Shown here: one piece after another, positions 5,001 through 15,100 of the stretch
Position numbering within the stretch: position 1 is the stretch's first letter
Layout of the letters: every line of letters begins with the position of its first letter
Source: CAYRVX01 sp964642165
Lineage (GTDB): Bacteria > Planctomycetota > Phycisphaerae > SM23-33
Assembly (NCBI GenBank): GCA_964642165.1
Contig: CAZXOC010000096.1
Span: 1 to 23,249, forward strand
Length of the DNA stretch: 23,249 bases
Direction of reading: 5' to 3'
Notes under the pieces: model-generated
Database searches by the model: none
Told to the model about the DNA's origin: nothing
The model's input: the letters and a program-made list of their open reading frames with translations, nothing else
Made by a program: the position numbers and the translations under genes

Positions 5001-6749
5001 ATGCGCGGACAGCTCGGCGTGGCGATGGTGGTCTGGGCCGCCGGCGCGTCGTTGCCGGCGCCGTCCGCTGCGGCCCGGCCCAGGCGCCGCTCCAAACCGC
5101 TCCAGGAGGTCTACTTCTCGAACGAGGAGTTCAAGCGGCTCGACCGCTTCGAGGCCCACGCCCTGGAGAAGGCCGACCGGGCCTACAAGGAGGGCAAGTT
5201 CCACCAGGCGGGGGCGGAGTACGAGTCGTTCCTCCAGGAATTCCCGCGGAGCCTGGCGACGCCCTACGTGCTGCTCCGCAAGGGCCGCTGCCTGCACAAC
5301 GACGACAAGCGAAACGTCGCCATCCGCCAGTACAACGAGGTGCTGGACTACTTCCCCAACGAGGTCCGCTATGCGGCGGCGGCGCTGTACTACCAGGGCA
5401 TGGCGCACTGGGAGAACGGCGACGAGGACAAGGCCATGAAGCACTGGGCCCGCATGGCCCGTGACAAGGAGTACCGCAAGCACCCGCTGGCCGCCGGGGC
5501 GATCAACCGGCTCGCCGACCACCTCGCCGCCGAGGAGCACGCCGACAGCGCCGTGTCGTACTTCCGCCAGGTCGCCGTCGACTTCCGCACGACGAACCGC
5601 GACGCCGCCAGCTACGCCCGCCACCAGGTCGTCCGCCACTACGTCCGCCGCAACCCCAACGAGCCCGAGCTGCGCAGGTTCTACGCCGAAGCGCAGGTCC
5701 TCAGCAGCCGCAAGGCCACCGAGGAGGACCTCGCCGGGAGCTTCGAGTACTGGAACCACCTGCGCGGGAAGGTCCGCCAGCACGGGCAGTTCACCGATGC
5801 CGACGCCGAGCTGCGGAAGCGCTACTGGGCCTACTGGGCCAAGCAGCTCGACGGCCGCTTCCCCGAGCAGGACGACTACCGGATCGCCGTGGCCGACTTC
5901 CACCGCGCCGCGGACGGCGACACGGCGAGGTGGATCCAGCGCCTGGACGAGCAGTTCGCCCGGGGCAAGCGGGACGACTACAGCCGGATCGTGCGGTGGA
6001 TCGGCATCTTCGGCGCCCACAAGCCCAAGGTCATGCAGTACTACAACACGCTGGACTTCGCCAAGATGACCCACCGGCAGGTCGTCGCGCTGGTGAGGAC
6101 GCTGTACGACGCGGCAGGCGAGCCCAAGCTGGCCCGCAACGCCGTCGGCAAGCTCGACGTGGCGAAGATGCCCGACGCCGACAAGGCGGCCCTCGCCCGC
6201 TATCTCTGGGCGAAGGACTTCGAGCTCGGCAGGGACCTCTGCATGAGCATGAGGGACAAGGACCGGGGCAAACACGAGCTGCTGCGGTACTACCACGGGC
6301 GGCGGGACATGAAGCACGGGATCCCGCTGGCCGACCAGCTCATCGTCGTGCCGGCCTACGCCTCCGACGCCCTGTGGAAGAAGGCCGAGCTGCTGGAGTG
6401 GGGCCGGAAGTACCGCGAGGCGATCCTCGTGTACCGCCAGTTGACGAACCCGCCGGCGAACCTGTGGCGCATCGCCGGCTGCTACGAGAGGATGAAGCAG
6501 ACCGGCCAGGCCGTCGCGCAGCTTCGGGAGGTGGAGGCCTTCTTCAAGAAGCACAGCGCCCAGGCGGCCCTGCGCATCGCCCACGTCTACCAGCGCGCCA
6601 AGCTGCGGGACCAGTGCATTGCCTCGTTCCGTCGCGTGCTGACGAAGTACCCCGACAGCGGGGAGTCGTCCGATGCGCACCACCAACTGGAGCAGATGGG
6701 CGTGGCCCGCATCCGGGGCGGCGTTCAGGACGGGAAGAAGAACGACTAG
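5001..6749 (+). CDS. Secreted TPR-type repeat protein (protein A), first gene of the large operon
   Basis: This 582-aa exported helical-repeat protein begins with a probable signal peptide (MRGQLGVAMVVWAAGASLPA, then PSAAA as a likely cleavage region). The ATG at 5001 is chosen over an in-frame ATG at 4968 because it starts the signal peptide directly and follows GGAGGGAAGGGAG. TPR-like units are clear at about 50-200 (e.g. ALEKADRAYKEGKFHQAGAE, and YNEVLDYFPNEVRYAAAALY) and again at about 450-565 (REAILVYRQL, QCIASFRRVLTKYPDS). The middle (about 200-440) is helical but has degenerate repeats. The Y-P-[DN]-S periodicity resembles BamD/CpoB-type envelope TPRs. It shares style with proteins B and C but lacks their beta-domains. 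Periplasmic scaffolding is inferred from the export signal and the Exb-motor neighbours. Confidence 0.82.
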   Translation: MRGQLGVAMVVWAAGASLPAPSAAARPRRRSKPLQEVYFSNEEFKRLDRFEAHALEKADRAYKEGKFHQAGAEYESFLQEFPRSLATPYVLLRKGRCLHNDDKRNVAIRQYNEVLDYFPNEVRYAAAALYYQGMAHWENGDEDKAMKHWARMARDKEYRKHPLAAGAINRLADHLAAEEHADSAVSYFRQVAVDFRTTNRDAASYARHQVVRHYVRRNPNEPELRRFYAEAQVLSSRKATEEDLAGSFEYWNHLRGKVRQHGQFTDADAELRKRYWAYWAKQLDGRFPEQDDYRIAVADFHRAADGDTARWIQRLDEQFARGKRDDYSRIVRWIGIFGAHKPKVMQYYNTLDFAKMTHRQVVALVRTLYDAAGEPKLARNAVGKLDVAKMPDADKAALARYLWAKDFELGRDLCMSMRDKDRGKHELLRYYHGRRDMKHGIPLADQLIVVPAYASDALWKKAELLEWGRKYREAILVYRQLTNPPANLWRIAGCYERMKQTGQAVAQLREVEAFFKKHSAQAALRIAHVYQRAKLRDQCIASFRRVLTKYPDSGESSDAHHQLEQMGVARIRGGVQDGKKND

Positions 6750-6767
6750 ACGCACAAGGGAAACGTC

Positions 6768-9071
6768 ATGGACACATCGAGGAAGGGCTGGCGGCGAGTC
6801 GGCATGTGCGCCGGCATCTGGCTGGCGGCGTGCGGGAGCGTCCGGGCCCAGGCCCGACGGGCCAAGAAGCCACCGTCGCGCGAGGCGGCCGTGAACCTCT
6901 ACGCCGCCAGGAGCCTGCTGAAGAAGGCCCAGAACCTGCTCGCCCTCGGGGAGAGGGACCGCGCCGTCAAAATGCTGGAGACCGTCGTCCAGCAGTACGC
7001 CGACACGCCGGTGCGCCACGAGGCGTACCTGGCGCTGGGCAAGCACTACATCGACCAGCGCGACCAGCCGAAGGCCATCGCCGTCCTGCGCCACCTCCGC
7101 GAGCTCAAGAAGCCCGACGAGGAGCTCCCCGCCGACCGGCGCGACACGTACCTGGAGTCGCTGTACCTGACGGGCGTGGCCTACTTCCAGATGAAGCAGT
7201 ACGGCGCGGCCTTCCCGGTGCTTCGGCGGATCACCAACGACTACCCGAACACGGTGTGGGCGAACCAGGCCTTCTACTACGTGGGCATGTGCCACTTCGC
7301 CCAGGGCAACTGGAGCAAGGCCATCAAGGCGCTGAGCCTGGTGGGCACGTTCGTGGACCCCAACAGCCCGACGGTCCAGAACGTCGAGGCCGGGCGGCGC
7401 TTCTACGTCAAGATCGAGGACGGGGACCTGCCCATTCTGCACCGCCTCGGGCGCCGGATCGAGGTCGAGATCGCCACGGCCAACGGTGACCGGGAGACCG
7501 CGGGCTGCATCCCCCTGAGCCCGCGATCGGGGGTCTTCCTGTCGTCGATCCCCACGGCGATCGGCAAGGCCAAGCCCGGCGACGGGACGCTCCAGGTCAT
7601 CGGCGGCGACAAGATCACCACGAAGTACGTGGACAACAACACCCGGACGGGCCGGCGCGACGTCCTGCGCAGCGAGACGGTCGAGGTCGTCTCGACGGCG
7701 GCGCTGAGCTTCACCATGGGCACGTACGAGGGCAAGGCGCCGGCGGCGTTCCCCGGCCAGCCGCTCCACGTCGTGCTCCAGGACGTCGACCAGGACACGA
7801 CCGACCGGGCCGACAGGGTGCTGGTGAAGGTCGTCTCTCGCTACAAGGCGGCCGAGGAGGAAGGCGCCCCGGGAGAGGTCCTCACGGCGGACCTGACGTT
7901 CCAGGAGGAGGAGAAGTACCGCCTCCGCGACGAGGTGATCTTCGAGCTGTCGGAGCTGGGCGACCGGCCCGTGCACAGCGGGCGGTTCGCGGGGGCGATC
8001 TCGGTGCAGGGCCACCGCGAGGACCAGGCGGTCAGCAGGAACGACAAGGTGCTCACGTGCGCGATCGGCGACGAGGTGGTCGCCACGTACGTGGACGACC
8101 TGCACATCGGCGGGCGAGCCCAGCGCGTCGCCCGGGCCGCCACCCGGGTCTCCGGCGAGATCACCAGCCGGCTGGGCACGAGCGTCAACTTCGTCCCCGA
8201 CGCCGTCCTGCGGGCCAAGAAGGACCTGGTCGAGGGCACGGCCTTCCTGGAGCTGGCGCGGATCTTCGCCTCCATGGGGCTGAGGACGGGCGCGAGGGGC
8301 AAGGCCCTGGAGGGCCTCGAGCGGGTCGACGCCGTCATCAAGACGGACAGCCCCATCCCCTCGAAGCTCAAGGAGGAGGCCTTCCAACTGCGGTGGAACC
8401 TCTACATCACGATGGAGGACTACCGCAGCGCGATGGCCACGTGCCGGCTGTTCAACCGGCTGTACCCCGACAGCCCGTTCGTGGACCAGGCGATGATGGG
8501 CATCGGCGGCATCCGGATGAGGGGCAAGGAGTACCGCGAGGCGCGGCGGGTCTTCCAGCAGATCCTGCGCCTGCCGAACTCGATGGTGAAGGACGAGGCG
8601 CAGTTCCGCATCGCCCGGAGCATCGAGCTGGAGGCGCAGGCGCGGGCCGAGGCCGCCGCCGCCAGGACCGGCGAGGCCGCCGAGCCCTACGCCGGCCTGA
8701 GCGAACAGGCCATCCGCCAGTACAAGCTCTGCGCCGAGCGCTACCCCGAGAGCCAGTACGCCGGCGAATCGCTGGGCAAGCTGGTCCAGTACTACCGCGA
8801 GAGTCGCGACTACCGCCGGGCCGACGACCTGCTCGAGCAGATCTTCCAGGACTACCCCGACGCCAACTTCCTCGACAGCATGCTCCTGGAGTGGGTGAAG
8901 GTCGCCTACCGGATGGGCGACCAGAAGAAGGCCCTCGACAAGTGCTCCCGGTTGATCTTCGAGTACCCCGCCAGCCCCCACGCCAAGAAGGCCAAGGAGT
9001 ACCTCGCGACGATCAAGGGCGAGCTCGACAAGGGCGAATCGCCCGGGGGCACCGGCGGGACGAGCCCCTAG
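6768..9071 (+). CDS. TPR protein with two inserted beta-domains (protein B), probable lipoprotein
   Basis: This 767-aa exported protein starts 18 bp after protein A, with AAGGGA upstream. The N-terminus has a basic start, a hydrophobic stretch and LAAC at 19-22, a good lipobox with Cys22 as the lipidated residue; cleavage after VRAQA is the alternative. The order of parts is TPR-like repeats about 45-200, beta-domain 1 about 212-310 (with SGVF at 254-257), beta-domain 2 about 330-446 (with SGRF at 404-407), then TPR-like repeats about 485-750 (e.g. CRLFNRLYPDSPFVDQAMMG, and LLEQIFQDYPDANFLDSMLL). The beta-domains recur in protein C. The architecture suggests a membrane-tethered scaffold in the envelope. 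The gene sits between proteins A and C in one apparent transcript. Confidence 0.82.
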   Translation: MDTSRKGWRRVGMCAGIWLAACGSVRAQARRAKKPPSREAAVNLYAARSLLKKAQNLLALGERDRAVKMLETVVQQYADTPVRHEAYLALGKHYIDQRDQPKAIAVLRHLRELKKPDEELPADRRDTYLESLYLTGVAYFQMKQYGAAFPVLRRITNDYPNTVWANQAFYYVGMCHFAQGNWSKAIKALSLVGTFVDPNSPTVQNVEAGRRFYVKIEDGDLPILHRLGRRIEVEIATANGDRETAGCIPLSPRSGVFLSSIPTAIGKAKPGDGTLQVIGGDKITTKYVDNNTRTGRRDVLRSETVEVVSTAALSFTMGTYEGKAPAAFPGQPLHVVLQDVDQDTTDRADRVLVKVVSRYKAAEEEGAPGEVLTADLTFQEEEKYRLRDEVIFELSELGDRPVHSGRFAGAISVQGHREDQAVSRNDKVLTCAIGDEVVATYVDDLHIGGRAQRVARAATRVSGEITSRLGTSVNFVPDAVLRAKKDLVEGTAFLELARIFASMGLRTGARGKALEGLERVDAVIKTDSPIPSKLKEEAFQLRWNLYITMEDYRSAMATCRLFNRLYPDSPFVDQAMMGIGGIRMRGKEYREARRVFQQILRLPNSMVKDEAQFRIARSIELEAQARAEAAAARTGEAAEPYAGLSEQAIRQYKLCAERYPESQYAGESLGKLVQYYRESRDYRRADDLLEQIFQDYPDANFLDSMLLEWVKVAYRMGDQKKALDKCSRLIFEYPASPHAKKAKEYLATIKGELDKGESPGGTGGTSP
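7401..8105 (+). repeat. Two copies of the S-G-V-F beta-domain inside protein B
   Basis: Copy 1 (about 7401-7697) has VKIEDGD, then IEVEIATANGD, then PLSPRSGVFLSS (SGVF starts at 7527), closing with GDKITTKYVDNN. Copy 2 (about 7755-8105) has LHVVLQDVDQD, then DRVLVKVVSR, an ELSELGDRPVHSGRFAG block and GDEVVATYVDD. The shared pattern is hydrophobic-alternating strands, D-x-D, a V-x-V strand, E-[TL]...S-G-[VR]-F-x-[GS], then a G-D-x-[IV]-x-[TA]-x-Y-x-D strand. Confidence 0.7.
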
Positions 9072-9136
9072 CCCCCTCGCCGCCCGAGACCCGTGCAAGC
9101 CGGCCCGTCACCGCAAAGACAGCCAGAGGGATCACG

Positions 9137-12100
9137 ATGAGAAAGCCGCTTTGGACCGTTTGCTTCGTCCTGTCGATCCTCGCCCGGGCGCTCGGCGCGC
9201 CCCAGCCGGGCAAGGCCGGCGTTGACCCCAAGACCGCGCGCTTCGATCGCCTGCTTCGGAAGGTCCAGACCGACCCCGGCGGCACGAGCGCCGCGGAGGT
9301 CCGCGAGCTGCTGGACCTCGCCGGGAAGCTCGGCCGCCCGTACCAGGCGTCGCTCAGCATCCGGGGCTACCTGTCGCACCACTTCAAGCCGTCGCCGGAG
9401 CTGCTGCTGGCGACCGCCGAGGCGGCCTACCACGCCGGCGACTACACGTTCGCCGTGGCGCGGCTGAAGGCGTACCTCGCCGCCGCGAAGCCCTCGCCCC
9501 ACGCCGGACGCGCCGCCGCCAACCTGTATGCCCTCCTCATCGACTTCCTCGGCGCCGAGGACAACGCCTACCAGTTCATGGCCAGGCACGGGCACACGTT
9601 CCGAAGCCAGCCCCCCGCCCGGCGGTTCGATTCCTGGTTCCTCGCGCAGGCCCGCAGCCGCCGGGACTACGCCGCCGCGGCGAGGTACCTCGCGCTGGCC
9701 CTGGCCGACCGGATGCCGCTGGAGCAGGAGCGCCTGTACTACTGGGCGCAGCTCGACTGGCTGACGCGGGAGGTCTCGCAGGCCTCGCCGGCCCAGTACG
9801 CCGCCCTGCCGCACTGCCGCCGGATCGTCCCGCTGATCCGCGGCGACAAGCGACGCGCCGCCCGCCTGGCGTGGGTCACGGCGAACCTGGCCTTCCACGC
9901 GGGCGCCGCCGGAAAGAGCCCCGACGCCCTCGAACGCGACTTCGAGCCGGTCGTCCAGGCCGCCAGGGACTACCTCGGCGCCTTCCCGACGGCCGAAACG
10001 CTCCAGGAGATCCTCCACGGGATGGCCGGCGGGCTCGGCCGCTTCGACCACGCCGTCTGGGGCCGCCAGAAGGGCCAGAAGCGGGCGCTGTTCGTCTGGG
10101 CGTTCGGCCGGCTCGAGGACGCCGACCGGGAGGAGATGATGCGCTGGCACGACGCCGGGCGCGCCCGGGACCTGGCCACGCCGGCGCAGTGGGCCCAGCT
10201 CGGGCAGAAGCACACCCGGCTGTTCCTTCGCAGCGACGCCACGCGGCACGTGCCGCTGCCCGTCGAGCAGCCCAGCCGCGACGACTACAAGCGGCTCGCC
10301 GCGTTCTGCAAGGGCGTGCCGTCGGAGGACGCGGCGATCATCAACGCGCTCGCCGCCGGCGACGACCTCGACCGGGCCGTCGACCACCTGATGAAGAACG
10401 ACGCGTGGCACCTGCCGCTGGGGCGGTACCGGGCCCTGCTGAGGGGCCGCCTCTTCCCGGCCTACGAGAAGATGGCGAAGGCGGCGAAGAAGGACCTCCC
10501 CCGGGAGACCGTCGACAAGGCGTGGCTGCACTTCGGGTCGACGTACGTGGCCAGGTCGCCGATCGCGATCTACGATCCGGAGGCCGTGAAGGAGTACCTC
10601 CGCGCCGCCTGGCGCGTCGGCGGGAAGGACCGCAACGACAAGGGCCGCTTCCCCGGGCACCTCGCCTCGCTGGCGTGGGTGCCGTTCGAGAACGTCCGCA
10701 ATCGCCGCGGCGCGCGGGGCGAGATCCTCCGCGCCGTCTCGGAGGAGGCCCGGCGATGGGCCGAGAACCTCCGCCGGGAGGCGCGCAAGAAGCGCAAGGA
10801 CGGCACGCCGGCCGTGGACCCCGCCATCCTCGCGCAGATCGGACCGGTCACGGAGGCCCTCCGCAAGGCCCGAAACGAGGCCGATCCCGCCAAGGCGCCT
10901 AACGAGCTGTGCAAGGCGATGGCCGAGGCGGTCCTCGCCGAGCGCGCCCGCCGCGACGACCCGCGGCTCCGCGCCGAGCGCCGCCTCTACGAACTCGTGA
11001 AGAACTACCCCACCGCACGGACGGCCTATGGGCGGGACGTCTTCGGGAGGATCATCCCCAGCCGGCAGCGCAACTTCGGCAACTTCGACTTCCAGTTGGC
11101 GATGCTGGCCGACCAGCTCGGGCGTTTCCGGGTCGGCGCCCGCGACGAGCCCGTCGAGCGCCTGATCGGCGCGATCTTCTCCCACCGGCACGAGTGGGGG
11201 CTCCGGCAGAGCCACGTCAAATACAAGGCCCGCAGCCTGGCCGTCAACGCCCTGCTGGGCAAGGCGGTCCTGCGCCTCGCGGGGAAGGGGCAGTTCTCCG
11301 CGCGGCTGTTCAACTGGTTCCGCGACACGCGCGTCGGGCGCAACTGGACCGATGGCAACGCCGGCCAGGAGGTCATGGCAAAGATCATCGACCAGCGCCT
11401 GTTCCACAAGTCCGGCTACCGCGCCGGCGGCGCCAGCCGCAGCGCCACGACGAGCTACATGCGGCTGATCCGCCAGGAGTTCCCCGGCCTCGCCGCCCGG
11501 TATCCCGTCGAGAGCCACTTCGACGACATGTTCGTGGAGGAGGCGGGCAAGACGCGCTTCCTCGACTGGAGCTACTGGGAGTTCGGGCGGGACGAGCAGA
11601 AGAAGGTCACCAACGCCGCGGCGAAGCTCCTGGCCCGCGACCCGCTGCCGACGGGCAGCGACGACGCCGAGGGCGTCTACTCCCTCCGCACGCTGATGCG
11701 CTGGCTGGGCGTCGCCCTGAACGCCGAGAAGGGCACCCGCGAGAGGCTGCTGGCCCGGTGCGACGCCGCCTACGGCAAGACCCGCTTCGACGCCTACGCC
11801 ATGGGATACGGCTACTTTGCCAACGGTGCGGACGCCTCCAAGCCCGCCGGGCGGAAGGCCTTCTTCCAGCGGCTCGGGACGTACGTCGACCGCGCCGCCG
11901 AGGCCCCGGCGAGGCTGAGCATGCCCGCCCTGCCCCAGCTCAAGGTCGTGACCGCCGAGAGCCTCACCGAGCGGGAGCTGGCCGTCCTGATCGCCATGTT
12001 CACCGAGGCCCCCTCGCCGTGGTGGACGAAGGGCTACGAGTTCGACACGGCCGGGCGCCTGATCCACGAGTCCCTGGCCGCCCGCCGGCGCCAAAGCGAG

Positions 12101-15100
12101 CTGTTCGGGCTGATCGGGCACTTCTGGAAGGTCGCCCGCGACCACCGGGACTACAACGTCTGGAAGGAGATGACGCGGCGTGTGGACGACCTGCGCAAGG
12201 GCGGGCAGCGGGACCTCGCGCTGGCCTACAGCACGGTGGGGCTGACGCTGCTGAAGGACGAGCTGTCGGGCGAGCTGCGCACGGCCCTGGGAAGCGTCCG
12301 CACGTGGGCCTTGGCGGAGATGGGCGGCGTCATTCCCGTCCCCAGGGGCCACCCGCTCCGCCCGCTGTACGAGGCGCAGCTCGCGTACCTCACCGGCAGA
12401 TACCAGACGGCCTGGGAGACCTACCTGGCCCAGCGCGCGAGGCTGGCCAAGTCCTTCAAGGAATTCGACCCCCAGTTTTGCATCTGGGTCATCCGGAAGA
12501 ACACGGAGTTTCGCGACTTCGACGAGGCGGAGGCGTTGGCCAAGGAGATGATCGCCTGGTTCGACGAGGTCTCCAATCGCTTCGAGGCCGAGGTCCGCGC
12601 CCACCTTCAGCTCTCCTACGCCGACATCGCCCTGGCGCGCGACGACCGCCCCCGCGCCCGCGCGCTGTACGAGCGCATCGTCGCCCACACGGACTTCGCC
12701 GGCACGCGCGCCCGGCTGGACGCCGAGCTGAAGATCGCCGACGTCGACGCCCGCGACGGCAACTTCGACCGCGCCATCGAGCGGCTGGAGGGACTCAGCC
12801 GACGGAAGAACCGCTACCTCCAGACCGAGGCCGCCTACCACATGGCCACCGTCAAGTACGCCCAGGAGGAGTACGCCGAGGCGAAGGAGCACCTGGAGCA
12901 GCTCTTCGCGCTCAGCGGCGACCACGCGGAGGGGCGCATCCTCGAAGGGAAGGTCAACCTGCGGCTGAAGAAGCTGGAGCAGCCCACCGACATCGACCTG
13001 GGCGAGAAGATCGGCCGGAAGTACATCGTGCCGGGCCGCCCCGTGCGCGTGAGCCTGGTGGACCGCAACCTGTCGATCGTCCGCCAGGCCACGGAGATCG
13101 AGATCCGCGCCTGGACGGACTCGGGCGACGAGGAGTTCTTCTCGCTGACGCCGTTCGGGGATTCGAAGGTGAAGTTCAAGGGCCAGCTCGCCACGGAGCT
13201 GGGGGCGGTCAAGAAGCGCGACCACGTCATCCAGGTGATCGGCAAGGACCGCGTGCACTACGCCTTCTCCGATCGGTTCGCGAAGGTGCAGAAGATCGAG
13301 GACAACCGCCCGTATACGCTGCTGGTGGCGACCGACGCCGAGCTGTACGCCTCCTCGGGCAGGATCCTCTCGAAGGAGCAGCGCCAGGCCCGGGCGCTGG
13401 AGGCGATGATCCGCAAGCGAATGGGCGCCGACGCGCCCGCCGCCGGCAAGCCCGCGCCGCTCAGCACCGTCCGCGCCGAGGACCAGATCAAGCCCGGCAA
13501 CCGGATCAACGTCCGCGTGGTCGACCCGGACCGCGGCGAGACCCGCGCCAAAGACCGGATCACGGTGCGCCTGGCGACCGCCAGCGGCGATGCCATCGCC
13601 GCCTGCACGCTGGAGGAGACCGGCCCGCACAGCGGCGTCTTCGAGGGCTCCGTGCCCACCGAGCCGGCCCAGGCCACCGCCACCGCCTCCGACAGCCAGG
13701 AAGGCACCGAGGCGAACTTCGCCATCTCGTCGAGGAAGTACCCGGCCTGGGTGGGTCTGCCGAAGCCCAGCCGCTCCCGCCCGAAGACCTTCAGCGTCGA
13801 CCTCAACGACAACGTCTCGCTCGGCAGAATGAAGCTCGTCGCCGCCGAGCCCACGCGGAAGCTCAAGAGCTTCCTCGTGCAGACGTCCTTCAACGGCCGG
13901 GACTTCACCACCGTCGGGGCCTGGCCCGCGACGTTCGCGCCCTGGACGGGCAAGCCCACGCTGGAGCTGGCCCGCTACGTCACCGAGGAAGGCGCGGAGC
14001 GGCGCGGACAGATCGCCGGCCCCAAGACCGTCCACGACTTCCGCGACTACCTCGAGCGGGGACACATCCGGGAAGCCCAGGAGAAGCTCACCCGCCCGAT
14101 CCGGACCCTCGCCGCCGACTGGGACTACAAGCTCGACGGGGCCGGCAGGCAGATCGGCCTGGACGGCAACAGGAACAGCCGCAAGTACTACGTCGCCCAC
14201 ATGAAGGCGGCGTTCCACCAGGCGCGGCGGCAGATCCGCACCTTCACGCTGCGGCACAAGGGCGACCTGCCCGCCCGCGAGTACGCCCTGACGTACCTCC
14301 TGGCCGTCGACGGCGAAGGAACGTCTCAGCCGCGCCGCGGCAGCAACGACCGGGAATTCGCCATCGAGGCCAAGAGGGACCTCGGCAAGGGCGTGCACAC
14401 CATCGAGGTGTTCGTCTTCGCCCACCAGCACGCCAAGGCGAGCTTCGAGGTGACCTGCGACAGCGACAAGCCCCCGTACGTGATCCCCTGCCCCGCGGAG
14501 ATGTTCGACGCCGCCAAGCATCCGGAGATCGCCCGGGGCCTGGCCCGCGACGTGGCCGAGGTGAAGGCCGGCGACGACGACACCACGTTTGAGGTCGCTT
14601 TCCCCGCCGGCACGCGGGCGCGCATCGTCCGCCTGCTGCTGACGGACTTCGAGTCCGACGCGCCGGCCATCGGCAAGATTCACCTGACCGACGCGGGCGG
14701 CAAGCAGGTCCTGCCGACGAGGCACGACTTCATGGACCTGCGCAAGAACGACGTCCTGGAGATCGTGCCGGGCGACCGGATCACGGTGACGTACGAGGAC
14801 CCGAAGGTCCTGACCCGCGGCAAGGAGCTGCACGAGGCCTTCCTGACCGCCACGTACACGAACGCGACGGTCGGCGCGTGCTTCGTCGAGTACACGCTGC
14901 GGGCCGACGGCGAGCGCCAGGCGCGGTACGTGCCCATGCGGCGCTTCCAGGCGGGCGACAAGATCAACGTCTTCATCCAGGACCCCGACGGCGACGTCTC
15001 CGACAAGCTGGACACGGTGAAGTTCACCGCCCGCACGTCGGAGGGCCAGACCGTCCAGCTCGACGCCCTGGAGACCGAGGAGCACTCCGGCGTGTTCCTG

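Noticed and set aside
8057..9136. Upstream extension of the giant protein C frame to 8057
   Set aside because: It overlaps the end of protein B, is Arg/Pro/Gly-rich filler, and the ATG at 9137 has both a ribosome-binding site and a signal peptide.
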